A DNA stretch of 64,000 nt from Peptoniphilus_A genitalis (lineage in GTDB: Bacteria; Bacillota; Clostridia; Tissierellales; Peptoniphilaceae): NCBI RefSeq assembly GCF_949769225.1, contig NZ_CATKPB010000004.1. The stretch is one strand, 5' to 3'. Positions 1 to 8,887 of the stretch are shown here, one piece after another. The position numbers and the translations under genes were made by a program. Position 1 is the stretch's first letter, and each line of letters opens with the position of its first letter. Below the pieces are notes generated by a model. The model searched no databases. It was given only the letters and a program-made list of their open reading frames with translations, and was not told where the DNA came from.

Positions 1-1
1 A

Positions 2-463
2 ACTTGTTACATGTGTGCAAGGATGCGTCGAGGCAATTTATACAACAGAGCCCAAGAGCTTGGCTGCAATAAGCTTGCCCTTGGTCACCACTTTGATGAT
101 GTCATCGAGACAGTTCTTTTAAATATAATCTACGCTGGCGACTTCAAGACAATGATGCCAAAGTTGAAATCCAAAAACTTTAAAGGCTTAGAACTCATTA
201 GGCCCATGTATCTTGTAAGAGAGGAAGCCATTATTAGATTTATGAAGTCCACTGGCCTTTCTGCTCTTGACTGTGCCTGCACTGTTACCCAAAAGCAGTC
301 TGGTAACAAGAGGTTTTTCATCAAGGACCTCATCGAAGAGCTCAAGAAGGAAAACAAAAATGTTGACATAAATATCTTGCGTGCAACAGAAAATGTCAAC
401 ATGGATCAAATTCTTGGCTACAAGGAAAAGGGCGAAAGACACAACTTTTTAGAATTTTACTAA
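2..463 (+). CDS. TtcA-like PP-loop tRNA thiolation protein (3' part)
   Basis: C-terminal part of a PP-loop ATPase of the TtcA family, whose members transfer sulfur to cytidine 32 of tRNA. The window opens inside the gene, so the N-terminal ATP-binding loop is missing. Visible are a CxxC pair just after the left edge (CYMC), the GHHFDD segment typical of the family and a second cysteine pair (CAC). The reading frame runs open from base 2 and ends at TAA. The ATG at 11 is internal, because the frame and family similarity extend upstream of it. No neighbour in the window shares its pathway. Other PP-loop families (TilS, MnmA) are less likely because they lack this cysteine layout. Confidence 0.82.
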   Translation, partial: TCYMCARMRRGNLYNRAQELGCNKLALGHHFDDVIETVLLNIIYAGDFKTMMPKLKSKNFKGLELIRPMYLVREEAIIRFMKSTGLSALDCACTVTQKQSGNKRFFIKDLIEELKKENKNVDINILRATENVNMDQILGYKEKGERHNFLEFY

Positions 464-543
464 AAAAATAAAATCCTGTTTTTTATCGAGATTATGGGGT
501 ATGTAAGTTAAGGTAATTTAAGTTTGTTAAATGTATTGAAGGG

Positions 544-563
544 AAGGACTTAATTAAGTCTTT
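544..563. promoter_or_regulatory. Palindrome in the flavodiiron leader
   Basis: A perfect 14-bp palindrome (GACTTAATTAAGTC, 547-560), with a few further paired bases outside it, sits about 30 bases before the flavodiiron start codon. It could be an operator or a short leader hairpin. The regulator is unknown. A half-match to the Rex redox site (TTGTTAA) lies a little upstream near 518-524, but its second half is poor. Confidence 0.35.
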
Positions 564-588
564 ACTTTATAAAATATAAGGAGGATTT

Positions 589-1800
589 ATGGAAAACTTA
601 TTGTCAGTACCTATTAAAGACGATATATATTTTATAGGTACAAATGATAGAAAGACTGAACTATTTGAAGGAATGTGGCCACTACCAAAGGGTGTTGCTT
701 ACAACTCTTATGTGTTAAAGGGAGAAAAAAATATACTTTTTGACCTAGTAAGAGTTAACACTATTGACGATTACATTCAAAAGATCAATGAAATTATTGG
801 AGAAAATGAAAAAATTGATTACATAGTAATCAATCACATGGAACCAGACCACACATCTTCAATTAAGACAATCTTGGACATCTATCCAGATGCAAAACTT
901 GTTACAAACAAGAAGGCTGTTGCCATGTTAAAGAACTTCTACGAAGTTACAGACAACATCATCGAAGTTAAAGAAGGAGAAACTGTAGAACTTGGTAGTA
1001 GAAAGTTAACTTTCTACATGACTCCAATGGTTCACTGGCCAGAATCTATGGTTGCCTACGAAGAAGCAACTAAGACTTTATTCTCACAAGACATCTTCGG
1101 TGGCTTTGGTACACTTGATGGCGGAATCTTTGACGACCAAATTGAATACCATTCACAGTATCTAGAAGAAACTACAAGATACTTCATCAACATAGTTGGT
1201 AAGTATGCAACACAAGCCCTAAAAGCTCTTAAGAAGCTAGAAGGTCTTGATATTGAACTTATTTGCCCAGACCACGGACCAATCTGGAGAAAAAATCCAC
1301 AAAAGATTATCGACATCTACACATCACTTGCTAATCAAGAAACAATCGACGGCTGTGTAGTAATCTTCGGTTCAATGTACGGTAACACAGAAACAATGGC
1401 AGAAGCAGTTGCAAGAGGACTTTCTGAAGGTGGACTTAAGAATGTAAAAGTCCGTGACATCACAAAGACTTCTTACTCCTACCTACTTTCTGACATCTGG
1501 AGATACAAGGGAGTTATCTTGGGTTCATGTTCTTACGACAACAACCTCTTCCCTCCAATGAACTACCTATTGACAGAAGTTTCTCACCAAAGAATGAAAA
1601 ACAACTACTGGGGAATCTTCGGTTCCTACTCTTGGTCAGGTGGAGCTCTAAAAACTCTAAAGAAATACATGGAAGATGGCAAGTACGATGTGCTTGACAC
1701 TCAACTTGAAATCCAAGGTGCAGCAACACATGAAGAGTTACAACAACTTATCGACTTTGGTAAGGAAATGGCTGCAAAAATCCTAGCAAAAGAAGATTAA
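589..1800 (+). CDS. Flavodiiron protein (A-type flavoprotein)
   Basis: Cytoplasmic enzyme that reduces O2 (or NO) to protect an anaerobe, taking electrons from rubredoxin or an NADH:flavin reductase. It has 403 residues, the usual length for the two-domain form. The metallo-beta-lactamase domain (about 1-245) carries the diiron ligands: HxExDH at 83-88, H149, D168 and H229. A flavodoxin domain follows from about 255, with the FMN phosphate loop GSMYGNTE at 261-268. There is no fused rubredoxin or reductase domain, so a separate donor is needed. A clear AAGGAGG site precedes the ATG and an intrinsic terminator follows. It is a single-gene unit. Choice between O2 and NO as substrate cannot be made from sequence. 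Confidence 0.93.
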   Translation: MENLLSVPIKDDIYFIGTNDRKTELFEGMWPLPKGVAYNSYVLKGEKNILFDLVRVNTIDDYIQKINEIIGENEKIDYIVINHMEPDHTSSIKTILDIYPDAKLVTNKKAVAMLKNFYEVTDNIIEVKEGETVELGSRKLTFYMTPMVHWPESMVAYEEATKTLFSQDIFGGFGTLDGGIFDDQIEYHSQYLEETTRYFINIVGKYATQALKALKKLEGLDIELICPDHGPIWRKNPQKIIDIYTSLANQETIDGCVVIFGSMYGNTETMAEAVARGLSEGGLKNVKVRDITKTSYSYLLSDIWRYKGVILGSCSYDNNLFPPMNYLLTEVSHQRMKNNYWGIFGSYSWSGGALKTLKKYMEDGKYDVLDTQLEIQGAATHEELQQLIDFGKEMAAKILAKED

Positions 1801-1821
1801 TAAAAGTTAAATAAATAAAAT

Positions 1822-1857
1822 AAATCTCCACTTATGACTCATAGGTGGAGATTTTTT
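1822..1857 (+). terminator. Terminator of the flavodiiron gene
   Basis: A 9-bp stem (AATCTCCAC with GTGGAGATT) is followed by a run of T, 22 bases after the stop codon. Extra TATG/CATA pairing lies within the loop. Confidence 0.88.
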
Positions 1858-2600
1858 ATGTAGATTTTTATTTTTAAATTAGTTGGGATTTTTATTTTTT
1901 GGCTATTTTAATTTTGTTAACTTATAATTTTTTGAATCTCTTATAATTCTTTAAGGCTCTTTCCTCTCAATTATTTGTTAACTTCCTTCTCTCTCTTTAA
2001 TTCTTATAAATAAGTGAACTATTAAATCATCAAATTTTTCTGTTAAGACAAAATGATCTCACTAATCCTTCATAAAGTTTTTAAATTTCCTAGGCCCTCT
2101 TAAAAAATTACATAAAAAAAGAATGTCCTTAATCAATTAATTAAAAGACATTCTTTTCAGATATTTAATTCCATCCAATTTAAACTTTTTGGTTCAATCA
2201 CATCTATCACCTATATTCTTCATTTTACCAGAGCTCTATATAAATTAACCCTTTTGAAAGCTCCCAACTCTAGGACTTTCTGCCATTTATATAAAAACTA
2301 AGAGTAAATAACAATTACTTACTAAACTATTTACCATCGTACTTTAATTACATCTTCAATTTCAATTTATATAAAAGCCTTTTTATAAAAAGCTAATAAA
2401 TTTAAATAAAATCAAATACGTTTTACTTTTTTATTGGATGGAATTGTCATTGTTCACAAATAAGAGAAATCTTTAAGCTTTTTATTACTTTATCACGTTA
2501 ATCTTATTTGGTACTATTATTATACCACGCAAAATAAAAATGTAAACACTTTTTGCAAAAATTTTTAAAATTATTTTATAATTTTTTATAGTATAATTTG
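1858..2600. other. AT-rich gene-poor gap with inverted repeats
   Basis: About 740 bases without a convincing open frame on either strand. Two structures are visible: an 11-bp stem (AAAAGAATGTC at 2117-2127 with its complement at 2147-2157) flanked by A and T runs, which could act as a terminator, and a perfect 13-bp inverted repeat 253 bases apart (AATTCCATCCAAT at 2167-2179 and its complement at 2433-2445). The stretch may be a decayed element; no transposase-like peptide was recognised. Confidence 0.5.
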
Positions 2601-2618
2601 ACATAGAAGGAGGCTATT

Positions 2619-2969
2619 ATGAACACATTAATCGGATACAAAAAATGCAGCACTTGCAAGAATGTAGAAAAACTTTTACAAGAAAAAAACATTTCCTATG
2701 ACTACAGAGAGATCGACAAGGACCTCTTAAGTGTTGATGAACTTAAAAAAATTAAAGACCAAGCAGGAGTTGACATCTTCAAACTCTTTAACACATCAGG
2801 AGTTAGGTATAGAGAGCTAAACCTAAAGGATAAGAAGAATGACATGACAGAAGAAGAAATCTTCGAGCTCCTATCCACTGACGGCATGCTAGTTAAAAGA
2901 CCAATCCTCTTAAAAGACGGCAAGGCTTACGTAGGCCCACAAGTTAAAAAATATTTAGAAAGTTTGTAA
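2619..2969 (+). CDS. Spx/ArsC-family thioredoxin-fold protein
   Basis: A 116-residue protein of the ArsC/Spx/YffB family. The N-terminal CxxC (C10-STC-C13) sits in the first loop of the thioredoxin fold, and the segment LVKRPI near residue 92 is typical of the family. Members are either glutaredoxin-dependent reductases or, like Spx, redox-sensing partners of RNA polymerase. The CxxC pair is the Spx-type switch, but YffB-like reductases share much of the sequence. Start is ATG with AGGAGG eight bases before it. The gene stands alone, followed by a terminator. Family is secure, function is not. Confidence 0.85.
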   Translation: MNTLIGYKKCSTCKNVEKLLQEKNISYDYREIDKDLLSVDELKKIKDQAGVDIFKLFNTSGVRYRELNLKDKKNDMTEEEIFELLSTDGMLVKRPILLKDGKAYVGPQVKKYLESL

Positions 2970-3033
2970 AATAATTAGAGCGTAAAAAAAAATTATAAAA
3001 ATTTAAAAGAAAAATTAAATTTAAAATCAAAAG

Positions 3034-3069
3034 AAGTGCAAGAAAAATAATCTTGCACTTTTTGTTTTT
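3034..3069 (+). terminator. Terminator of the Spx/ArsC-like gene
   Basis: A 10-bp perfect stem (AAGTGCAAGA with TCTTGCACTT) and a T run. Confidence 0.88.
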
Positions 3070-3087
3070 ATAAATTTTAAAATTGAC

Positions 3088-3114
3088 AAAAAACCAGGGT
3101 CTATTAAACCCTGG
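3088..3114 (-). terminator. Terminator of the ClC gene
   Basis: Minus-strand stem CCAGGGT/ACCCTGG with a following T run, just beyond the ClC stop codon. Confidence 0.88.
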
Positions 3115-3123
3115 CAAAAATTT

Positions 3124-4650
3124 TTATTCGCCCTTAAAAAATTCGTCTATAGCTAATGCGTCTTCTGCGCTTATTAGGACTGTGACTTTGTCGCCAAGTA
3201 GGATCAAGTCATCGGCTGTTGGGACAAATTCGCTGCCATCTCTTTCGATGGACATTATTATTAAATGTTTTGGAAAGTTTATTTCTCTTAAGTCCTTTCC
3301 CATGTTTTTGAAGTCGTCTGTGATTGTGTATTCAAAGACTGAGTAGTCACCAAGTTCTCTTTCTTTTGGACTTAGTAAATTTTTGTCCTTTAGTTGTCTT
3401 TCAAAGAGAGTGTCGTAAATTGGTGCAACTCTTAGAGCTTCTGCCACGTAGTATGAAACCATGACTACAATGGATAGGGCTATTAAGTGCTCAAAGGTTG
3501 ATGTCATTTCTGATACCAATATTATTGATAGGATTGGACTTCTCACAACTGATGCAAGGATTCCGCTCATGCCCAGGATTATAAAGTTGATGTAGAAGGC
3601 ATCTACTCCAAAACTCTTGTCTAGGAAGGCAAAGACTAGGGCTCCACATGATCCTCCTATTACAAGTACTGGCAAAAAGATCCCGCCTTGGACTCCTGAC
3701 CCGTAGCAAAAGCTTGTGTAAAATAATTTTACCAAGAGGATTGCCAATATATATTTTACTGCAAATCTATGTCTTGCCATATTTTCTAAGAGGCCGTGTC
3801 CTCCACCTGTTCCTTCAAAAAACATAAATCCAACAAGAATTGTAACTCCCATTAGTAGGGCGTATTTTAAAATTTTTGAATTTATTTTTTTGAAGAGGTC
3901 TTGAAATTTTGTTATTAAATAGTTATAAACTCCGCCCACTAGTCCTGTCAAGATTCCTATTAGGATGGCAACCCAGATTAGCTTCATAGGTAGGGACTCT
4001 GTGACAAAGAAGGAGAAGGATGTTTCTTGTCCCATTATGATAAAGGAAATGTAGTTTGCAGTTATTGATGCAATTAGGGCTGGCAAGAGGACAAATTTTG
4101 AGTAGGACTTGTGGAGTTCCTCTATTGCAAAGATGCAACCAGCTAAAGGTGCGTTAAAGGCCGCTGCAAGTCCTGCTGCTGCCCCTGCTGTTATCATGTA
4201 CTTGAGTTCATCTGGTGGCCTCTTTAAAATTTTGCCAAGTGACTTGGCTGCTGCTCCACCCATTTGGATTGAAGGGCCCTCTCTTCCTAGAGAAAATCCC
4301 ATGAGGTTTCCCAAGCCTCCTCCAAGAATTTTAGAAACTAGGGTTGGAACTTCTTCCATCCTAAACTTACCCAGGATTTCGCCACGAATTTGTGGGATAC
4401 CGCTGCCTCCTGATAGGGGAGCCCACTTTAGTAATTTATAAATTACAAAGGAAATGATTGCTCCCAAGACTATTAAAACTATTAGGGACCTTATATTAAA
4501 TTCCTTGTAGAGGAAGGACCTGTAGAGGTCCATCTTCATTATCACAAACCTGTAGAGGACAGAGAATAATCCTGCCAAGGCTCCCACCATTAGGGAGTCT
4601 ATTAGAATCCTAAATATCAACTTGTCCTTGTTACTTATATCATTTTTCAT
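3124..4650 (-). CDS. ClC-type chloride channel/transporter with TrkA-C domain
   Basis: Integral membrane ClC protein of 508 residues moving Cl- (or F-), probably in exchange for H+. The three signature loops are present: GSGIP, GREGP with the gating glutamate, and GGIFLP. The EEL sequence after the GREGP region carries a glutamate at the place of the internal proton glutamate of exchangers, which favours exchange over a passive channel. The last 80 or so residues form an RCK_C/TrkA-C ligand-binding domain. The chosen ATG lies seven bases after GGGGTG; an upstream in-frame GTG falls inside that site. The start overlaps the end of the upstream gene by 11 bp, so the two are co-transcribed and translationally coupled. 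Confidence 0.92.
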   Translation of the reverse strand: MKNDISNKDKLIFRILIDSLMVGALAGLFSVLYRFVIMKMDLYRSFLYKEFNIRSLIVLIVLGAIISFVIYKLLKWAPLSGGSGIPQIRGEILGKFRMEEVPTLVSKILGGGLGNLMGFSLGREGPSIQMGGAAAKSLGKILKRPPDELKYMITAGAAAGLAAAFNAPLAGCIFAIEELHKSYSKFVLLPALIASITANYISFIIMGQETSFSFFVTESLPMKLIWVAILIGILTGLVGGVYNYLITKFQDLFKKINSKILKYALLMGVTILVGFMFFEGTGGGHGLLENMARHRFAVKYILAILLVKLFYTSFCYGSGVQGGIFLPVLVIGGSCGALVFAFLDKSFGVDAFYINFIILGMSGILASVVRSPILSIILVSEMTSTFEHLIALSIVVMVSYYVAEALRVAPIYDTLFERQLKDKNLLSPKERELGDYSVFEYTITDDFKNMGKDLREINFPKHLIIMSIERDGSEFVPTADDLILLGDKVTVLISAEDALAIDEFFKGE

Positions 4651-5836
4651 CTTTTTCACCCCACATTAGCTTTTGCCAATCTTCTTTTTTTAATTTCAAA
4701 ATTTCTATATATTTTTTCTCCCTTTCAATTTTTTCTGGGATTGTATAGAAGTTTAAATTTAATTTTTTTATTTTTGCTCCATCTATATCTGCAATTAGCT
4801 TAAACTTCTTGGATCTTACAAAATTATAAAATCTGGCATTTACTAATACCTTCCCATCGTGGTAGATGAGTTTTTTGGAGTCGGGATAGTAGGACATCCT
4901 AAAGGACCTCTCGTTTATCTTTCCCTTTAGGGTTCTTAAATTTCCATTTTCCTCTGGCTCGATGTAGATTCTTGTGTCTGGAAGTTTTAACTCCATGTAG
5001 TCTTTTATAGCTAGGGCATACTTGTTGTCGTCGGACTTTAGTTTCAATAGGTTTAGGTCTTCATCTGTGTAGATGTAGAAAATTATTTGGTCTCTCTTGT
5101 CTAAGTCCCTTGAAATTTTTGCAAATTCCTTCCTCAATAGATCTGCAAAGTAGGAGTAAGGGAAGTAGTTTTCTTCATAATAAAAGTCCTCTATCTTCGC
5201 AAAGAGGTCTTTTAAATCTTTAGACCTGACCTTCACCTCGTAGGACCTGCCCGAAAGTTTTTTTGCCTTGGTCCTTCTTATTGTCTCTGCCCACTCCTTC
5301 TTCACGTACTTTTTAAGTTCTGTGTTTTTCTCAGAAAGTGAAACTGGTGGGAGAAATAATTTTTTGTTGGATATGTCGTAGCCAAGATCGGACATGACCT
5401 TGGAGTCACGAGATAGGTTGACCATGGTGTTCCTGTCAATGTAAAGTGGCAAGTCTGATATGTCGTCTCTGTAGAGATAGACGTCGCTATTTACAATTTT
5501 TTCTCCATAGGTTTTTATCTCATGGTCCACTTCTCTTCTTTCGTGGTAATATCTTTCCTTCTTGTTGGGACATTGGTAGCTTATTATATTTAATTTATCA
5601 TTTTTATTATCTTCAAGGCTCAATCTTATTCCGTAGTCGCCACTGTCTTTGACCTTCCTAAAGATATCATAGAAGCCAAAGTCTTGGATGTTTTTATCTA
5701 CATAGGCAAAGATTCTGTCGTCAACGGTGTAGAGAATTTCTGCAACAACTTTTTTTGGATAACGATTAAAGTTGTAGAGGGCAAAAAAAATTCCCAAGCC
5801 AAGGAGACTTATTAAGATTAAAGTTTTTTTCTTCAT
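4640..5836 (-). CDS. Membrane-anchored protein of unknown function
   Basis: A 398-residue protein with one N-terminal hydrophobic segment (about 6-23) and a long, lysine-rich soluble part presumably outside the membrane. No lipobox cysteine is seen, so it is anchored or secreted rather than lipidated. No domain was recognised. It is the first gene of a two-gene unit with the ClC transporter, overlapping its start by 11 bp, which suggests a shared role in envelope or ion homeostasis, but that is inference from position only. Its start ATG begins MKKKT, consistent with a secretion signal. Confidence 0.7.
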   Translation of the reverse strand: MKKKTLILISLLGLGIFFALYNFNRYPKKVVAEILYTVDDRIFAYVDKNIQDFGFYDIFRKVKDSGDYGIRLSLEDNKNDKLNIISYQCPNKKERYYHERREVDHEIKTYGEKIVNSDVYLYRDDISDLPLYIDRNTMVNLSRDSKVMSDLGYDISNKKLFLPPVSLSEKNTELKKYVKKEWAETIRRTKAKKLSGRSYEVKVRSKDLKDLFAKIEDFYYEENYFPYSYFADLLRKEFAKISRDLDKRDQIIFYIYTDEDLNLLKLKSDDNKYALAIKDYMELKLPDTRIYIEPEENGNLRTLKGKINERSFRMSYYPDSKKLIYHDGKVLVNARFYNFVRSKKFKLIADIDGAKIKKLNLNFYTIPEKIEREKKYIEILKLKKEDWQKLMWGEKDEK

Positions 5837-5897
5837 AGTATCACTGCTTCTTATTTATTAATTATAGTTTACAATAAAGCTTGACTTCATTGCAATT

Positions 5898-5922
5898 AAA
5901 AAAGGCACCAATTAGGTGCCAA
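5898..5922 (-). terminator. Terminator of the MATE gene
   Basis: Minus-strand stem GGCACC/GGTGCC with a T run beyond the MATE stop codon. Confidence 0.85.
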
Positions 5923-5947
5923 TTTGTCGTGATTTATTAATTTTTAT

Positions 5948-7306
5948 TTACATCTCAAAATCTTTTCGCCAGCTTCCAAATTTAAAGTAAAGAGCCATGA
6001 TGACCAAGTTAGCAAAATATGAAACTGGATAAATAATTGAGATTACTCTTATTGAATTGAATATTGGCATTGCGAAGTAAACTACCACAAGCCTCAAGAT
6101 ACAAATTGTAAGAAGGGAAATAATCATTGGTCCCATTGCGTGTCCACTTCCTCTTATGAAGCCAGAGATTGTTTCTGAAAGTCCAAAGGACCAAATGCCA
6201 AGACTTAAAATCTTTAGGAAGTCGGCACCATAAGCAACAACATCTGGGTCTGGGTTAAAGATTGCTATTAGTGGACTTGCTAGGAAGTAGGCAATAAGTG
6301 ATAGGACAAAGGAAATTCCAAATACAATTATTAGAGAGACCTTCATACCTTCACGAAGTCTGTCAAACTTCTTAGCTCCAAAGTTTTGTCCCGAGAAGGT
6401 TGTTGCCGCAAGGGCAATGGCTTGTAGGGCCATAAAGAGGAAACCGTCAATCCTTCCTTCAGCAGCAACACCTGCTATGGCATCTGGCCCAAAGGAGTTT
6501 ATCTTTGCTTGGAAGATTACGTTGGTTAAAGAAAGAAGCGCTGTTTGAACTCCTGTTGGTATTCCAACTTCAAAAATCCTCTTTGCTTCATGCTTGTGAA
6601 GTTTGATTTCACTCTTCCTAAGTTTATAGGATGAGTCAGTCTTTAAAAGTGAATAAGTTACAAGTATTGCTGATGTAACTTGAGAGGCAAGAGTTGCTAG
6701 CCCTGCACCTAGGACTGACATTTGTAAGTAGCCAACTAAGATTAAGTCCAAGATAATATTTACTAGAGCAGAAACACATAAAAAGTTAAAGGGTCTCTTG
6801 GAGTCACCAGTTGCCCTCAAGATTGAGGCTCCCATATTGTAAATAAGTATGGGAACTGTACCCAAGAAGAAAACTCTCATGTAAGTTGTTGCGTCTTGCA
6901 AAATTTCTGGGGGCGTGTCCATTATCCTCAAGAAGAAGGGCGTTGTAAAATATCCAAAGGCTGTTATCAAAAGTCCTGAGATAAGTCCAAGGAAGTAGGA
7001 ACAACCTACAGACCTCTTTAGGGCTTCCCTGTCATTGGATCCGTAATAAAGTGAAATTATTACAGAGGCACCAGTTGTTAGACCCAAGAAGAGTCCAATT
7101 AATAAGTTGGAAACTGGTCCTGTTGCACCAACTGCTGCCATGGGGTTCTTGCCAGCAAATCTTCCCACTATCATAAGGTCAGCTGTGTTGTAAAGCTGTT
7201 GCAAAAAGTTTGTGAGAAGTAGAGGGATGGCAAACATAATTATCCCTTGGACAATTGAGCCCTCTGTTAAATTTATATTTCTATTTGGTCTTCTTTTTCT
7301 ACTCAT
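5948..7306 (-). CDS. MATE-family multidrug/cation efflux transporter
   Basis: A 452-residue inner-membrane transporter with about 12 hydrophobic segments, the usual MATE size and topology. MATE proteins expel drugs or metabolites by Na+ or H+ antiport. The N-terminal segment PLLLTNFLQQLYNTAD and the repeated GATG/GRF elements match the MepA/DinF-like branch. It overlaps the upstream NAD(P)HX epimerase gene by 8 bp, so both are one transcript even though no functional link is known. Substrate cannot be assigned. Confidence 0.92.
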   Translation of the reverse strand: MSRKRRPNRNINLTEGSIVQGIIMFAIPLLLTNFLQQLYNTADLMIVGRFAGKNPMAAVGATGPVSNLLIGLFLGLTTGASVIISLYYGSNDREALKRSVGCSYFLGLISGLLITAFGYFTTPFFLRIMDTPPEILQDATTYMRVFFLGTVPILIYNMGASILRATGDSKRPFNFLCVSALVNIILDLILVGYLQMSVLGAGLATLASQVTSAILVTYSLLKTDSSYKLRKSEIKLHKHEAKRIFEVGIPTGVQTALLSLTNVIFQAKINSFGPDAIAGVAAEGRIDGFLFMALQAIALAATTFSGQNFGAKKFDRLREGMKVSLIIVFGISFVLSLIAYFLASPLIAIFNPDPDVVAYGADFLKILSLGIWSFGLSETISGFIRGSGHAMGPMIISLLTICILRLVVVYFAMPIFNSIRVISIIYPVSYFANLVIMALYFKFGSWRKDFEM

Positions 7307-7925
7307 CCAGATACCTCACAATTCCTATATAAATTTTCTTAAGTTCTCCAACCTTGCTGTTTAGTAGCTGACCATCTTTTATATCAGATATAGCATAGGT
7401 AATGTTAGCTCCAAGGCAAGCTCCATACTCGTCGCCTGTGTCTGCGTCCATACCTGATGGGATGTCAACTGCAATAATATAGTTGCCGTGGGCATTAATA
7501 AGATTTATTAGTTTCTTATAAAAATCATTAAGAGGCCTATTTAGTCCAATGCCAAAGATTGCGTCAAGAGTAACTTCATTGACTTCCATGGATTCAACTA
7601 GACCGTCAAAATCATTTTCATCTTCAATATAATTTATTTCAGTAAGTTTTTCTAAGATCTCAAGGTTCTTAGCAAATTCTTTTGTCATCTTGTCTCCAAG
7701 AACAAAGACTTCAACGAGCTTGCCATTTAAGATCAAGTGCCTTGCGATGACAAGTCCATCGCCACCATTGTTTCCCTTACCGCAAACTATCGTGTAGGAA
7801 TTATACTGATTAATTTCGCGATAAATTCCCATTCCTGCGTTTTCCATTAAAATAAGAGAATCAATTTTGTATTCATCTATGGTTCTCTTTTCTAGGTCTA
7901 TCATTTTATTTTTTGAAATTGTCAC
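7299..7925 (-). CDS. nnrE: NAD(P)H-hydrate epimerase (YjeF N-terminal domain)
   Basis: Cytoplasmic repair enzyme that interconverts the R and S forms of hydrated NAD(P)H. At 208 residues it holds only the epimerase domain; the ADP/ATP-dependent dehydratase domain found in the bifunctional Nnr protein is absent and not elsewhere in the window. Visible motifs are ENAG near the N-terminus, the GNNGGDG loop at about residue 52, and VDIPSGMDADTG near 154. The start is GTG, eight bases after GGAGGG, and no better ATG gives a full N-terminus. It overlaps the MATE gene downstream. Confidence 0.9.
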   Translation of the reverse strand: MTISKNKMIDLEKRTIDEYKIDSLILMENAGMGIYREINQYNSYTIVCGKGNNGGDGLVIARHLILNGKLVEVFVLGDKMTKEFAKNLEILEKLTEINYIEDENDFDGLVESMEVNEVTLDAIFGIGLNRPLNDFYKKLINLINAHGNYIIAVDIPSGMDADTGDEYGACLGANITYAISDIKDGQLLNSKVGELKKIYIGIVRYLDE

Positions 7926-8196
7926 AGTAATCCCTCCTCTATCCTATTATATGCTATTTACTAAAAATTAAAACCTTATAGGCATCAATTTTTTAATTCA
8001 TTAATATATTTAGTGGCCCTTAAAATTTAAATTTTTGATAGCTTGATGACCAAGTTCTTAACTCTTAATTAACAATTTTTAAAAATAATTGTATTTTGCT
8101 ATTGATATTAAGTATCATTTGACTTATAATTAACTCAGGTTAAGAAATTAAAAAATTTAAATAAATAAAATTTACAAATTTACATAGGAGGATATT

Positions 8197-8832
8197 ATGA
8201 CAAATTATCTTGATCTTGCACAAATGACAAGACCCGAGTTACTTGGTTGTGCTACAGAAATCTTTGAAAAAATTTCATGTTGTGGTAAAACTTCTTCTCT
8301 TGATGAGATTAAAAGACAAGTAGAAAACTTGAACACCTTTCTCTATACATACTTTTTGATTACATACAACAAGGACCTTACTTACCTACATACAGAGTTT
8401 TCAAACAGACTTGAAGGTTCGCTTACAGAGGCAGATGTTAAAGTCATTGGACACGACTTAATCGAAGCTTATTCAAATTCTCTTCTTGATGCCCTAAGTT
8501 TTTCTAAGAACGAAATCATCGACAAGGCTTTAAAAATTATCAACGAAGAGTTTAGCAAGGGGCTTGGACTTGAAGACCTTGCAAACAAACTTCATCTTTC
8601 AAAAAATTATCTTTGTTCACTTTTTAAAGAAGAAACTGGTTTTACTTTCTGCCAGTACTTAAACACTTTAAAGACAAACAAAGCAAAGAAGCTTCTCTTA
8701 GAAGACAAGAAGACTCTTGAATACATTTCTTATGAGTGTGGATTTTCTTCACAACCTCATTTCACAATGACTTTTAAAAAGTACACAGGCAAGACTCCTA
8801 AGGAGTACAAGATGAGCCTACTAGCTGGATAA
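8197..8832 (+). CDS. AraC-family transcriptional regulator
   Basis: A 211-residue protein. The C-terminal 100 residues hold two helix-turn-helix units: LEDLANKLHLSKNYLCSLF and the second ending in the family signature YECGFSSQPHFTMTFKK with GKTPKEY after it. The N-terminal half (1-105) is a short helical region with paired cysteines near residue 28 and no recognised sensor domain. It lies directly upstream of the O-acyltransferase pair and may control it, but a hairpin separates them. ATG is preceded by AGGAGG. Confidence 0.88.
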   Translation: MTNYLDLAQMTRPELLGCATEIFEKISCCGKTSSLDEIKRQVENLNTFLYTYFLITYNKDLTYLHTEFSNRLEGSLTEADVKVIGHDLIEAYSNSLLDALSFSKNEIIDKALKIINEEFSKGLGLEDLANKLHLSKNYLCSLFKEETGFTFCQYLNTLKTNKAKKLLLEDKKTLEYISYECGFSSQPHFTMTFKKYTGKTPKEYKMSLLAG

Positions 8833-8842
8833 TAATTTATTG

Positions 8843-8886
8843 AAATCCTCCAATTTTTACTATATTATGTAGTAATTGGAGGATTT
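8843..8886 (+). promoter_or_regulatory. Hairpin that captures the Shine-Dalgarno of the MBOAT gene
   Basis: A 13-bp perfect stem (8843-8855 with 8874-8886) plus four further pairs inside it. The 3' arm contains GGAGGA, which is the ribosome-binding site for the MBOAT gene starting at 8888. The 5' arm supplies the complementary TCCTCC. It can also work as a terminator for the araC-like gene, although only four T follow. Read-through transcripts would have their start site closed. Confidence 0.7.
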
Positions 8887-8887
8887 T

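Noticed and set aside
3083..3346. Plus-strand frame opposite the end of the ClC gene
   Set aside because: It is antisense to a well-supported gene and starts in that gene's terminator.
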